Shown here piece after piece: positions 32,336 to 41,248 of a stretch of DNA of 64,000 nucleotides. The position numbers and the translations under genes are program-made. Numbering within the stretch: the first letter of the stretch is position 1; each line of letters starts with the position of its first letter. The stretch comes from Gemmatimonadota bacterium. Lineage in GTDB: Bacteria > Gemmatimonadota > Gemmatimonadetes > Longimicrobiales > Gaopeijiaceae. The DNA lies in assembly GCA_028874905.1 (NCBI GenBank), contig JAPPGZ010000003.1, positions 1 through 64,000 of the forward strand. The letters are read 5' to 3'. The notes beneath the pieces were generated by a model that saw only the letters and a program-made list of their open reading frames with translations, made no database searches and was not told the DNA's origin.

Positions 32336-33330
32336 CTACGCTTCGCGTCGGTACGGCCAGCGCAGCCAGGGGTACGCGGGCCCGAGGCGCGATCCCGGTG
32401 GGCCCGGACGCCGCCGGCCGGATGGGGGAAATCCCGATTCTCATATCCCGGGGTGAAGCCGACGGCCCCGTTCTCTGGGTCAACGGGGCCACCCATGGGG
32501 ACGAGCCGGAGGGGGCGCTGTCGATCTTCAAGCTCCTCGCGGACCTCGATCCGAAGGCGCTGCGGGGCACGGTCGTCGGAGTCCCCGCCATGAACGTCCC
32601 CGCGTTTCAGGCCGGCAAGCGCGGCGACCCCCTCGACACCTTCTCGCACGACATGAACCGGATCTATCCGGGCCGCGCCGACGGATACCCGACCGAGCGG
32701 GCGGCCTGGGCGCACTGGGAGGCCATGCGCGACGCCTGCGACCTGCAGATTGCCGTGCACTCCGGTGGCGAGCACTCGTACCTGGCGCACATGATCTTCG
32801 CGTCGGACAACCCGCCCAGCCTCGAACTCGCGGCGGCGATGGGACCGCAGTGGGATCTGGTTTTCCGGAGCGGTGTGGGCGGCGCCAACCCTTCGTCGAA
32901 GATCGCCGAACGGGGAATGGCAGGGATCACGGTCGAGCTGGGAGGCAACTGCCGCACACTGACCGCCGATTTCCATGCGGTCGCCGAGGATTTGGCGGGA
33001 AGCTACGCGAATGTCATGCGGCACTACGGCATGCTCGACGGCGAGGCGCGGTACGCGGGGCGCCTGCGGATGGGGCACCAGCAGGCGCTGCTGGCTCCTG
33101 CGTCCGGTATGTGGGTTGGCAGCGAGGACGTGCCGTTTGAGATCGAGATTCCGGCCGGGACACCGCTTGGGCGCGTCTACGACCTCTACGGCGACATTCG
33201 TGCGGAGGTGGTGGCACCCGCAGACGGCGTCGTGTTCGGGCTCCGGTCGCGCCCGTCCGTGCTGGCGGGCGAGTGGTGCTGCTTCTTCGGGATCATCGAC
33301 GAGGTGCGGGAGAACGCGCTGGCGGGGTGA
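32332..33330 (+). CDS. Succinylglutamate desuccinylase/aspartoacylase family zinc hydrolase
   Basis: A 332-residue member of the M14-related aspartoacylase superfamily, which cleaves N-acyl amino acids or similar amides. The zinc site is seen in NGATHGDEPEG (histidine and glutamate) and a later histidine in LQIAVHSGG. Other family segments are NVPAFQAGKR with a following DMNRIYPG, ITVELGGN, and the C-terminal lipoyl-like beta barrel with PAGTPLGRVYD and APADGVVFGLRS. It is probably cytoplasmic because there is no leader. The GTG at 32332 overlaps the Ldh2 gene's stop (GTGA), so a joint role in amide or hydroxyacid use is likely. It is convergent with the hydantoinase gene. Confidence 0.87.
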   Translation: MTTLRVGTASAARGTRARGAIPVGPDAAGRMGEIPILISRGEADGPVLWVNGATHGDEPEGALSIFKLLADLDPKALRGTVVGVPAMNVPAFQAGKRGDPLDTFSHDMNRIYPGRADGYPTERAAWAHWEAMRDACDLQIAVHSGGEHSYLAHMIFASDNPPSLELAAAMGPQWDLVFRSGVGGANPSSKIAERGMAGITVELGGNCRTLTADFHAVAEDLAGSYANVMRHYGMLDGEARYAGRLRMGHQQALLAPASGMWVGSEDVPFEIEIPAGTPLGRVYDLYGDIRAEVVAPADGVVFGLRSRPSVLAGEWCCFFGIIDEVRENALAG

Positions 33331-33343
33331 CGGCGCGGGTGCG

Positions 33344-34771
33344 TCACGGCAGGGTCGCCGCAGTGATCCTCCTCCGTTCGGCACGGCGTCCCCGGCCCCG
33401 CGCAGCCACCGGCTCGCCACGGTCCACGATCACTTCGCCGCGTGACAGCGTCCAGGTGGGGAAGCCGCCGGCGCGCATCCCCTGGAACGGACTGTAGTCG
33501 ACAGCCGAGTGGAGCGCCGCCGCGTCGATCTCGACCTCGGCGTCCGGATCCACCACGATCAGGTCGGCGTCCGCACCCACATCGAGCGTGCCCTTGCAGG
33601 GATGGAGGCCGAAGATGCGCGCCGGGTTGGTCGCAGCCAGCTCCACGAACCGCTGCGGCGAGATCTTGCCGGTCTTCACACCGTAGGTGAACAGCAGGGG
33701 CAGCCGGGTCTCGATGCCGGGGAGGCCGTTCGGAATGCGCGTGAAATCGTCGCGGCCCGCCACCTTCTGGTCGTGATAGCGGAAGGGCGCGTGATCCGAG
33801 GACACCTGCTGGATCGAGCCCGCCGCGAGCGCGTCCCACAGTGCGTCGCGATGGTCGGCGGTCCGCATCGGGGGGCTGCAGACGAACTTCGCGACCTCGA
33901 ACCCCCCCTCGGCGTCGTAGACCGAGTCGTCGAGGACGAGGTACTGCGGACAGGTCTCGGCGACGACGGGCGCCCCCGCGGCCCGCGCCTCCGCAACGTG
34001 GCGGGCGGCACCGGCCGACGTCACGTGCGCAATGCACAGCGGCGCATCGACGAGTCGGGCCAGCATGATCGCCCTCTGCGTCGCCTCGGCCTCGACCTCC
34101 GGCGGGCGGCTGGGGGCGTGGAAGGCCGGGCCGGTCTTGCCCGCTGCGAGGTGACGCTCGATCAGCCAGGTCACGGCGCAGTCGTTCTCGCAATGCGCGT
34201 ACACGAGCCCCCCGTTGCTGCCGCCGACCTCCAGCAGCCGCAACAGCCCGGCGTCGTCGACGATCTTGTCTCCGTAGGTCATGTAAACCTTGAAGGACGG
34301 GAACCCATCGTCAATGAGGATAGGTATTTCATCCATCACGTCCTCACGTACATCTGTAACGATGGTGTGGAAGCTGTAGTCGATGATGGCGTCGGGTTCG
34401 ATCTCGGAGAGACGGCGGTCGCGTGCGTGGAGCATCGATTCGCCGCGGCGCTGGAGGGAAAAATCGACAATCGCGGTGACGCCCCCGCACGCAGCCGCAA
34501 CCGTGCCCGTATGGAAGTCGTCGGCGGTCGTGACTCTCAGTCGGTCGATGGGGTGCGCGAGATGCGTGTGCGTGTCGATCCCGCCCGGCATCACCCAGTG
34601 GCCGCGCGCGTCGATGATGCGGGCGCCGCGACGCTCGAACGCCTGACGGTCGAGCCCGTCGCCGGAGCGCGAATCCGGCACCACCGCCGCGATCCGCCCC
34701 GCCTCGATGACCACGTCGGCCCGCTCCATGCGGTCCGCGGTAACGATCGTGCCGTCTTTGATGAGAATCAT
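33344..34771 (-). CDS. Dihydropyrimidinase/hydantoinase family hydrolase
   Basis: A 475-residue cyclic amidohydrolase. The binuclear metal site includes His68 and His70 (GGIDTHTHLAHP), the lysine expected to be carboxylated (Lys161 in SFKVYMTYG), histidines in VYAHCEND and LCIAHVTSAG, and the aspartate in VSSDHAPF. It opens the ring of hydantoins or dihydropyrimidines in the cytoplasm, giving N-carbamoyl products. The ATG at 34771 overlaps the aminotransferase stop (ATGA), and the frame further upstream is not used. An N-carbamoylase is not found next to it; the amidase at 41531 is a distant candidate for a partner. Confidence 0.92.
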   Translation of the reverse strand: MILIKDGTIVTADRMERADVVIEAGRIAAVVPDSRSGDGLDRQAFERRGARIIDARGHWVMPGGIDTHTHLAHPIDRLRVTTADDFHTGTVAAACGGVTAIVDFSLQRRGESMLHARDRRLSEIEPDAIIDYSFHTIVTDVREDVMDEIPILIDDGFPSFKVYMTYGDKIVDDAGLLRLLEVGGSNGGLVYAHCENDCAVTWLIERHLAAGKTGPAFHAPSRPPEVEAEATQRAIMLARLVDAPLCIAHVTSAGAARHVAEARAAGAPVVAETCPQYLVLDDSVYDAEGGFEVAKFVCSPPMRTADHRDALWDALAAGSIQQVSSDHAPFRYHDQKVAGRDDFTRIPNGLPGIETRLPLLFTYGVKTGKISPQRFVELAATNPARIFGLHPCKGTLDVGADADLIVVDPDAEVEIDAAALHSAVDYSPFQGMRAGGFPTWTLSRGEVIVDRGEPVAARGRGRRAERRRITAATLP

Positions 34772-35952
34772 GGTCTCAGCTTGCTGGTGAAGTCTCCGAT
34801 TCGATCCATCGCTTCGTGGATTCGTGCCTCCGGGGCGAGCAGCGAGACGCGCACCCAGCCGCGCCACCGCTCGCCGAACGAGTTGCCCGGGAACATGAGC
34901 ACACCCGCTTCGTCGAGAAGCCGGTAGCAGAAGGTCTCGGCGTCCATGCCCCAGCGCGAAACATCCGCCCACATGAACAGGCCGCCGCGGTGCGGACCGT
35001 GAGGAATCCCAACGCGGGCGAACCCCCGGATGAGCGCCCGGCGACGGCGGGCATAGACCGTGAGAAACCCGGGCCGGGGATCGGGCTCCGCTTCCAGGGC
35101 AGCGAGCGCAGCGTACTGTGAGAATGACGGGCAGGGGCCCGAGGTCGTGCTCTTCAGCGCTTCGACGGCGTCGATGAACGCGGGCGGCCCGATCAGGCAA
35201 CCCACCCGAAAGCCCGTCATCGCGTAAGCCTTGGAAAAGCCCGAAAGGACCACGCCCCGTTCGCGCGCACCCTCGGCGGACAGGAAGGACAGGAAGGGTT
35301 CGTCGCCGAACACGACGTCCTCGTAGATCTCGTCGGAGAGGACCACAAGGCCGAGTTCGGCAGCAGCTCGCGCGATCGAGCGCACACCGTCGTGCCGAAC
35401 GCAGGAGCCGGTCGGGTTGGAGGGGTTGACGAAGACGAAGACCTTGGCGCCTCGGGCCCGTTGGCGCAGATCGTCGCCGTCCAGGTGAAACGGCAGATCT
35501 CCACCCGTCGGGACGGGCACGATGTCGCCGCCCGCAACGCCAATCGCCTGGTCGTAGGAGCTGTAGCGCGGATCCTGACAGGCGACGCGGTCTCCCGGGT
35601 CGACGAGCGCCAGCATGGCCAGGAACAGTCCCTCCTGGGCCCCATTCGTGATGGCGATCTCGGTGGCGGGATCCACCGTTACTCCGCGCTCCCGGGAGTA
35701 GCGCTCGGCGACGCCTTCACGCAGCGACCGCAGGCCACGCACGGGACCGGGACCGTCGCGGCACGCCCTTGCCGCGAACCGGGCGAGGCCACCCTCGATG
35801 ATCGGCGCGGGGGTGTCGAGATCGGGGTCGCCTCGTCCCAGCGAGATGACGTCGGTCCGGGCGCGCGCCAGGGCCATCATGCGGTAGCGCAGCGAGGTCC
35901 CCCGCTCGCCCTTGCGGAGGGCCGCACGGCCGGCGTCGCGTAGCGCCGTCAC
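34768..35952 (-). CDS. PLP-dependent aminotransferase, class I/II
   Basis: A 394-residue fold-type I aminotransferase. It has ISLGRGDPDLDTP at the N-terminus, the TNGAQEGLFLAMLALVDPGD segment that binds cofactor phosphate, NPSNPTG, the SDEIYEDVVF aspartate and tyrosine that hold the pyridine ring, the Schiff-base Lys241 (LSGFSKAYAMTGFR), and a substrate-carboxylate arginine near GWVRVSLLAP. It should transfer an amino group between an amino acid and a 2-oxoacid. The GTG at 35952 overlaps the stop of the short aminotransferase-like gene before it (GTGA), and the hydantoinase follows, also overlapping. Co-production with that catalytically defective relative is the odd feature. The amino acid is unknown. 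Confidence 0.92.
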   Translation of the reverse strand: MTALRDAGRAALRKGERGTSLRYRMMALARARTDVISLGRGDPDLDTPAPIIEGGLARFAARACRDGPGPVRGLRSLREGVAERYSRERGVTVDPATEIAITNGAQEGLFLAMLALVDPGDRVACQDPRYSSYDQAIGVAGGDIVPVPTGGDLPFHLDGDDLRQRARGAKVFVFVNPSNPTGSCVRHDGVRSIARAAAELGLVVLSDEIYEDVVFGDEPFLSFLSAEGARERGVVLSGFSKAYAMTGFRVGCLIGPPAFIDAVEALKSTTSGPCPSFSQYAALAALEAEPDPRPGFLTVYARRRRALIRGFARVGIPHGPHRGGLFMWADVSRWGMDAETFCYRLLDEAGVLMFPGNSFGERWRGWVRVSLLAPEARIHEAMDRIGDFTSKLRP

Positions 35953-36665
35953 GGCCTCACTCCGAGCGCCCACAGCGCTGCCCGCTGAGAGGGTGCGGGC
36001 GAACAGATCGAAGACGCCTGCTTCCACCTGGTGATCCCGGCGAGGGTTTGAGGCTCGGCCGCCACGAAGCCGAGACGGAAGGGATGTATCCCGTCGAGGC
36101 CGTCCAGGGAGCCGACCACGATCAGGTTGGCGGGAATGTCGCCTCGCAGCGTCCAGCCCTGTGACCCGAGCAGAGAACCGCCGACGTTGTGAACACAAGG
36201 CACGGCACGGTCGCGGGGGCTGTCCGTTTGCGGCCCGGTCTCCCTGCTATTGGTTGTGTCCCGGTAGTGAAGTGAGGCTGCAGCGTCCGACTCGGCCCTC
36301 GCCAGCCCCATCCAGTCGAAAAGAGCCTGCCGCCGTCCCGGGGCGCTTCCCGTGAAGCGTGTACCCTGCCCCGCACCCAGGCCGAGCAAAGTCACGAACA
36401 GCGATTCCCCTTCGCTCGTTGTGATGAGGACGCCGTCCGGGTCCCGCCGCGGATAGCCGATGCCCGGAAGTGCGGCGCCCACAAGGCGGCGCAACTCCAC
36501 CATGCCCGGACGATCCGGATAGTGGGTCTCGCCCGCGAGCAGGTGGTGGCGCAGGCTGTCCAGCAGGCTGCGGGCCAGGGTCACATTGGTGCCGTCGCCC
36601 TCGCCGCGCGCGGACTCCAGCGCCGCACGCGCCCGCCATGTAAGCGCCTTCTCCACCGCGCTCAC
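35949..36665 (-). CDS. Short aminotransferase-like protein lacking the catalytic lysine
   Basis: The 238-residue protein aligns by eye with class I/II aminotransferases but is reduced. Recognisable parts are THYPDRPGMVELRRLVGAAL, DGVLITTSEGESLFVTLLGLGAGQG, and, near the end, IHPFRLGFVAAEPQTLAGI followed by SICSPAPSQRAALWAL, which parallels the region after the catalytic lysine of the next gene's product. Where that enzyme has GFSKAYAMTG, this one has GSLDGLDGIHP, so there is no Schiff-base lysine. The NPxNPTG and SDEIYE segments are missing. The GTG at 36665 follows AAAGGAGAG, a good ribosome site, and the stop overlaps the aminotransferase start. It may be a regulatory or structural partner, or a decaying duplicate. 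Confidence 0.6.
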   Translation of the reverse strand: MSAVEKALTWRARAALESARGEGDGTNVTLARSLLDSLRHHLLAGETHYPDRPGMVELRRLVGAALPGIGYPRRDPDGVLITTSEGESLFVTLLGLGAGQGTRFTGSAPGRRQALFDWMGLARAESDAAASLHYRDTTNSRETGPQTDSPRDRAVPCVHNVGGSLLGSQGWTLRGDIPANLIVVGSLDGLDGIHPFRLGFVAAEPQTLAGITRWKQASSICSPAPSQRAALWALGVRP

Positions 36666-36690
36666 CGCCGCTCTCCTTTGCTCCGCCCCA

Positions 36691-37518
36691 TCACGGCCCA
36701 CCCTCCGGCACGTACTCGGCCACCTCATGCACGCGGCCAACGACGCCCTCCATCCCCCACCTCTCCAACGCCTGCGTGAGCACGTGCGCGTCGAAGCGGC
36801 ACCCGGTGACCTCGCCGCGCAGCGCAGCCAGGAACACGAACGCGGGCCCGAGCGTCACGGGATCCTCCCAGCGCGCCCGCGTCGCCTCGTCCGCAGCCTC
36901 CGCCTGGCGCCGGGTGAGCGAAGTCGGTTTCAGGCGGATCCCGGGTGTCACGGCGTTCACGCTCACGCGCGACCCGGCAAGCTCCAGGGCCAGGCACCGC
37001 GTGAATGCCTCGATCCCGAACTTCGAGGCACAATACGCCGTCTGCGCCGGGAACCCCTCCACCCCCGCGCGCGACGAAATGTTCACGATCGAGCCCCCGC
37101 GGCGGCGCAACGCCGGCAGAAGGCCGCGGGTCAGGAAAACCGGTGCTTCGAGATTCACGCGCATGGTGCGGTCCCAGTGTTCCTGGTCAAGCGACTCGAC
37201 AGACCGCCGTTCGAGGACCCCGGCGTTGTTGACGATCACGCTCAAGTCGGCGGCCCCCGCGTCCACCCAGCGCACGACGCGGTCGCGCCCGTCGGCCCGT
37301 GACAGGTCGGCCACACAGACCTCTGCTTCCCCGCCCGCCTCGCGAATGCCCTGGGCGGTCCACGCCAGCTCGTCCTCGACCTCCGCCGTCAGCCACACGC
37401 GCGCGCCGGCGCCGGCCAGCGCCCTGGCGATGCCTCGTCCCAGACCCCGACCGGAACCCGTCACGAGGATGTCGAAGCCCTTGGCACCGTCGGCGCGGTC
37501 GGGTTGGAGCGGACCCAT
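36691..37518 (-). CDS. SDR family NAD(P)-dependent oxidoreductase
   Basis: A short-chain dehydrogenase of about 275 residues. It has the cofactor motif TGSGRGLGRG, NNAG, NISSRAG with the catalytic serine, the YCASK tyrosine-lysine pair and the NAVTPG loop. The C-terminal part is unusual: after the LTRRQAEAADEATRARW segment it has GPAFVFLAALRGEVTGCRFDAH, so the usual GxxxxVDGG ending is modified. I used the ATG at 37518; a GTG at 37539 would start two bases from the DUF819 gene's stop and is also possible. It is 25 bases upstream of the short aminotransferase-like gene in the same run. Confidence 0.9.
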   Translation of the reverse strand: MGPLQPDRADGAKGFDILVTGSGRGLGRGIARALAGAGARVWLTAEVEDELAWTAQGIREAGGEAEVCVADLSRADGRDRVVRWVDAGAADLSVIVNNAGVLERRSVESLDQEHWDRTMRVNLEAPVFLTRGLLPALRRRGGSIVNISSRAGVEGFPAQTAYCASKFGIEAFTRCLALELAGSRVSVNAVTPGIRLKPTSLTRRQAEAADEATRARWEDPVTLGPAFVFLAALRGEVTGCRFDAHVLTQALERWGMEGVVGRVHEVAEYVPEGGP

Positions 37519-37540
37519 GGCTTCTCTTGCCAGCCTCACG

Positions 37541-38770
37541 TCAGCCCAGCAGCAGGTTCACGAACCGGGCGCACGCGAAGCCCAGGTAGTTCCCGAGTGC
37601 GTACCCGAAGATCCCGACGATCACTGCCGGCGCCACCAGTCTGTGCCACTTCATCGCCATTCCGATCGCAAGCGCCGATCCGGGACCGCCGATCGCCGCC
37701 TGGCTGGCGATGGAGACCGTGGGCAGGTCGATGCGGAACAGCCACCCCAGCCCGTACGCCAGGACGACGTGAATGCCGATGATCACGATCATGAAGCTGA
37801 AGATGGGCAGGCCGGCGTCGACTACCGTCGCCAGATCGGAGGCCGCCCCCAGCGCGATGAAGAAGATGTGCAGCGCGAAATAGGAGAGCACTTCGGCGCC
37901 CCGCAGCTTCCGGACCCAGGGCAGCTGCGCCACGATGAGCGCGATGGTGGTGAGCCACAGGACCTCCGGCACCTCGCTCAGGAAGCCCACCAGTCCGTAC
38001 AGCGGCGCGGTATCCGGCATGGTGGCAAGTGCCTCGCCGAAGGCATCGCTGACAAGGCGCGCCACCCATAGCGCCGCAAGAGGGAGCGCACCGAGAACGG
38101 CAAAGTCGGTGATGCTGATGTCCGTATCGGTCCAGCGCCGACGCATGGCCTCTTCGTCCGGCTCGCGGTCATTCTCTGCGCCGGTGCCGCCGGACGGAGC
38201 CACAGCCCGACCCGGACCGCAGCGGCGCAGGAACATTGCGGCCAGCACCCCGGCCAGCCACACCTGCAGCAGCAGATACGGCACTGTCGACATGTTGTCG
38301 GCAAGGGCCGCGGCGGCGAAGGTGCTCGGTTCGACCTCGAGCCCCTGCCCAACGGCCGCGAAGTTCATCCCGCCGCCCGCGAAGGCCGCCGAGAACGCCC
38401 CGGCCAGTTTCCAGGTCTCCGGACCCACCCACCCAGCCATGGTCGCGCCCGCCACCGCACCCCCGACAAAACTGCCGCCGCAGGCCACCAGATAGGCAAT
38501 CAGCAGCGGCCGCCCCGCATGGGCCAGTTCCTTCATGTGCGTCCCCATGATCACGAGCACGATCGCGTAGGGAATCGCGAAGGTGAACACGCCTTCGTGC
38601 GCCGGCCCCGTGTGCTCGATCACACCCACGTTGGCGAGCGCGATCCCCAGCAGCGTGCACACCACCGCGGAACTGATCTTCCTGATCGGCTCGTAGCGCT
38701 CCTCAAGCCAGCGCGCGAAGGCCACTACGGCCAGCATGAACGCCAGGACCAGGACGGGCTCTCGTATCAT
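37541..38770 (-). CDS. DUF819 family membrane transporter-like protein
   Basis: A 409-residue integral membrane protein with about ten hydrophobic helices in two inverted halves. It has the DUF819 (YjcL-like) patterns SSAVVCTLLGIALANVGVI, GVFTFAIPYAIVLVIMGTHM, GAFSAAFAGGGMNFAAVGQ and AAALADNMSTVPYLLLQ, and in the second half IASQAAIGGPGSALAIGMAMKW. The family resembles glutamate:sodium symporters in fold and is thought to move small organic acids or amino acids, without direct proof for most members. A charged loop rich in Arg, Glu and Asp splits the halves. It probably supplies the enzymes encoded around it with an amino- or hydroxyacid substrate. Confidence 0.85.
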   Translation of the reverse strand: MIREPVLVLAFMLAVVAFARWLEERYEPIRKISSAVVCTLLGIALANVGVIEHTGPAHEGVFTFAIPYAIVLVIMGTHMKELAHAGRPLLIAYLVACGGSFVGGAVAGATMAGWVGPETWKLAGAFSAAFAGGGMNFAAVGQGLEVEPSTFAAAALADNMSTVPYLLLQVWLAGVLAAMFLRRCGPGRAVAPSGGTGAENDREPDEEAMRRRWTDTDISITDFAVLGALPLAALWVARLVSDAFGEALATMPDTAPLYGLVGFLSEVPEVLWLTTIALIVAQLPWVRKLRGAEVLSYFALHIFFIALGAASDLATVVDAGLPIFSFMIVIIGIHVVLAYGLGWLFRIDLPTVSIASQAAIGGPGSALAIGMAMKWHRLVAPAVIVGIFGYALGNYLGFACARFVNLLLG

Positions 38771-38812
38771 GGGATTCCTGTCGATGCGGTTGTTGTCATG
38801 GGTTTCGCAGGC

Positions 38813-39835
38813 TCAGGGCGATGCGGTCCTCGCGGCGACCACTCCGCGCACCGCACCCCCCTCGGAAACGGCTACGAGGTTAGCCACAACGTCCCTGGCC
38901 ATGCCAACCTGGCCGCCCCCGGTGCCTCCGCCCACATGCGGCGAGAAGAGCACGTTGGGCGCGCCGCGCAGTGGGCTGTCCTCGGGCAGCGGTTCGTCGA
39001 GGAACACATCCAGCCCGGCGCCCGCGATCTGCCTCGCTTTCAGAGCGTCGAGGAGTGCGGCTTCGTCGACGAGTCCGCCGCGTGCGGTATTGATCAGAAT
39101 GGCGTCGCTCTTCATGGCGCGCAGCGCTGCGCTGTCGATGATGTGCTCGGTGTGCTCGGTGTGGGGCGCGTGCAGGCTCACAACGTCGCTCGCGGCGAGC
39201 ATTTCATGCAGAGGGAGATACCGCACACCCGCCATCCGCTCGTGCTCTCGCGGCAGCGGTGAGCGCTTGAAGTACAGGACCTCCATGTCGAACGCGCGGG
39301 CGCGGCGCACCACTTCGAGGCCGATGCCTCCCAGCCCCACCAGGCCGAGCACGCGGCCGTGCAGCTGGTGGACATCGGGGTAGCGCAGCCAGTTGAACGC
39401 GATCTTTCGTTCCGTCGTGCGGACCGGCTCGACCTCAAGATCCCTGTAGTCCGCGTTTCGGGTGCCCAAATGGCCCGGAACCAGCTTGCGGTAGAGGCCG
39501 AGCATGAGCGCGATGGTCTGCTCGGCAACCGCGATCGCGCCCCTGTGCGGGAGCATCGAAACCCGCACACCCGCGGCAGCCGCGGCTTCCACGTCCACCG
39601 CCCAGGGCGCCCGTCCCTGCACCTGCACCAGGCGCAGCGCCCTCGCAGCCCGGATCAGGTCGCCATCGATAGGCCTCATGACCGTCACGAGCGCGTCTGC
39701 CCGCTCGGCAGCGCGGGCCAGTTCGGGCCCGCCCAGTTACCCGCCCCATATGATTTCCGCGCCGGCTCGTTGCGCGGTGCGTTCGAAGAGGTCGCGGATC
39801 CACTCTGGCAGGGGCTCGATGTGGAGGGCTTGCAT
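38813..39835 (-). pseudogene. D-2-hydroxyacid dehydrogenase interrupted by an in-frame TAA
   Basis: The gene codes for a NAD-dependent D-2-hydroxyacid dehydrogenase. Conserved parts are HRGAIAVAEQTIALMLGLYR, the nucleotide-binding GLVGLGGIGLEV, HAPHTEHTEHIID, the catalytic arginine in INTARGGLVDE, the glutamate in DVFLDEPLPEDSPL, and the catalytic histidine in FSPHVGGGT. Reading upstream in the same frame, a TAA at 39737-39739 lies between an N-terminal piece that begins with ATG at 39835 (MQALHIEPLPEWIRDLFERT to IIWGG) and LGGPELARAAERADALVTV. All parts fit the family in one frame, so a single stop has split it. A short product from the GTG at 39688 would lack the first strand and helices. 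A sequencing error is possible. Confidence 0.8.
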
Positions 39836-39868
39836 CGTCGTGGCAATTGGGTTCGAGAAGACGACCGG

Positions 39869-41176
39869 CTATCGGGCCGCCGGAGTTCTGTGGTCGGTGA
39901 ATCGGCGGGCCTTGACCGGGAACCGCGGGAGCGTGCCCACCGGGACGGTATCCACGCTCGCGCGCAGCCCAAGGATCTTCCGCAGCGCTTCGGGCAACCG
40001 TGACAACAGGCGTGTGGCGTCTCCGCTGCGCAACTCCACCCGTACTTCGATCTCGTCGCGGGCATTCCCCTGGTGGACATCCACCGCGAACTCCCGCACT
40101 TCCCTGAAGCCGCGGATCACGTTCTCCACCTCGCTGGGGAAGAAGCCGACACCGTGGACATCCAGGAACTGATCCAGTCGACCCAGCACGCCTCCCTTCA
40201 GGCAACGGTAGTTGCTGCCGCATGCGCACGGTCGCGAGTGCAGACGACCCCAGTCCCCCGTCCGGTAGCGGATGACCGGCATGCCAACGCGTCCGAGGTT
40301 GGTGAAGACGAGCTCGCCCTCTTGCGATGGATTGCCCGTGTCGGGGTCCACGATCTCGCAGATGAACTCGCCTTCGTTGATGTGGACGCCGTCCTGTTCC
40401 TGACATTCGAAGCCCCACGGACCGACTTCCGTCGATCCCGGGTGGTCGAAGACCCTGGCGCCGTACGCTTCCTGCAAACGGGCCCTGGTCGACGGGATGC
40501 TGGCGCCTGGCTCTCCTGCGTGGATGTTCACCCGCAAGGCGGAACCAGCTAGGTCGATTCCGGCGTCTTCGGCGACTTCGGCCATGCGCAGCGCGTATGC
40601 GGGCGTGCACACAAGCACGGTGGGCCGATGCGTCATGATCGCCCGCACCCGCTCCAGAGAGGACATGCCGCCGGCAGGCAGGATCAGGGCGCCGATGCGG
40701 CGAGCTCCCTCCACACCGCTCCAGGTCCCGAGGTAGGGGCCAAACGAGAACGGGAAGAAGATACGTTCGGCCGCGGTAACGCCGGCGGCCCGGAAGATCC
40801 GGCCCCAGCACGCCGCGTGCCAATCCCAACTCTCCGACGTGTCGAGCCAGCGTAAAGTCTGCCCGGACGTGCCGGAGGTGTGGTGCTCCTGGACATAGCG
40901 TTCCAGCGGGTAGGTCGCCAGGGTGCCGTAGCGAGGGGTGCGAGCCTGATCTTCCGTCAGCTCGCGCTTCGTGGTGAAAGGAAGCTGGCGGTACGCGTCC
41001 ATGCTGCCCAGGTCGGCGGCGGCGGTCATCCCGGCACGTCCCAGCTTCGCGCGGTAGAAGCCGTTGCTCTTCAGGAGCGGCCCCAGCATGGCTCGCAGGC
41101 GGCTGAGTTGCTGGCGCTGCAGTGCCGCGGGGTCGAGGGTCTCGGCCTCGGCAAGACTCGCTGGAAAGGTTGTCAC
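39869..41176 (-). CDS. Phenylacetate-CoA ligase-like adenylate-forming enzyme
   Basis: A 435-residue ANL-superfamily enzyme of the PaaK type. It has the DAYRQLPFTTKRELTEDQ segment, the phosphate-binding loop HHTSGTSGQTLRW, VLVCTPAYALRMAE, the adenine site DHPGSTEVGPWGFECQE, the acidic RYRTGDWG motif and CACGSNYRCLKGGVLGRLDQFLDVHGVGFFPSEVE in the C-terminal domain (quoted only in part here: GRLDQFLDVHGVGFFP). It should activate a carboxylic acid with ATP to give its CoA thioester. I chose the GTG at 41176 because it gives the family length; the reading frame runs much further upstream. The acid is unknown. The next gene downstream is the interrupted dehydrogenase. Confidence 0.9.
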   Translation of the reverse strand: MTTFPASLAEAETLDPAALQRQQLSRLRAMLGPLLKSNGFYRAKLGRAGMTAAADLGSMDAYRQLPFTTKRELTEDQARTPRYGTLATYPLERYVQEHHTSGTSGQTLRWLDTSESWDWHAACWGRIFRAAGVTAAERIFFPFSFGPYLGTWSGVEGARRIGALILPAGGMSSLERVRAIMTHRPTVLVCTPAYALRMAEVAEDAGIDLAGSALRVNIHAGEPGASIPSTRARLQEAYGARVFDHPGSTEVGPWGFECQEQDGVHINEGEFICEIVDPDTGNPSQEGELVFTNLGRVGMPVIRYRTGDWGRLHSRPCACGSNYRCLKGGVLGRLDQFLDVHGVGFFPSEVENVIRGFREVREFAVDVHQGNARDEIEVRVELRSGDATRLLSRLPEALRKILGLRASVDTVPVGTLPRFPVKARRFTDHRTPAAR

Positions 41177-41248
41177 GATCCCCGTTAGTTTGGGCGGATT
41201 CCCGGTGATGGGCCGGATCAAGGTAACGGAGTGGAAAAGGGAAGGCCG

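Noticed and set aside
39737-39739. Programmed recoding of the stop in the hydroxyacid dehydrogenase gene
   Set aside because: The codon is TAA, not TGA or TAG, and no stem-loop of the kind used for recoding is evident just after it. A mutation or sequence error is simpler.
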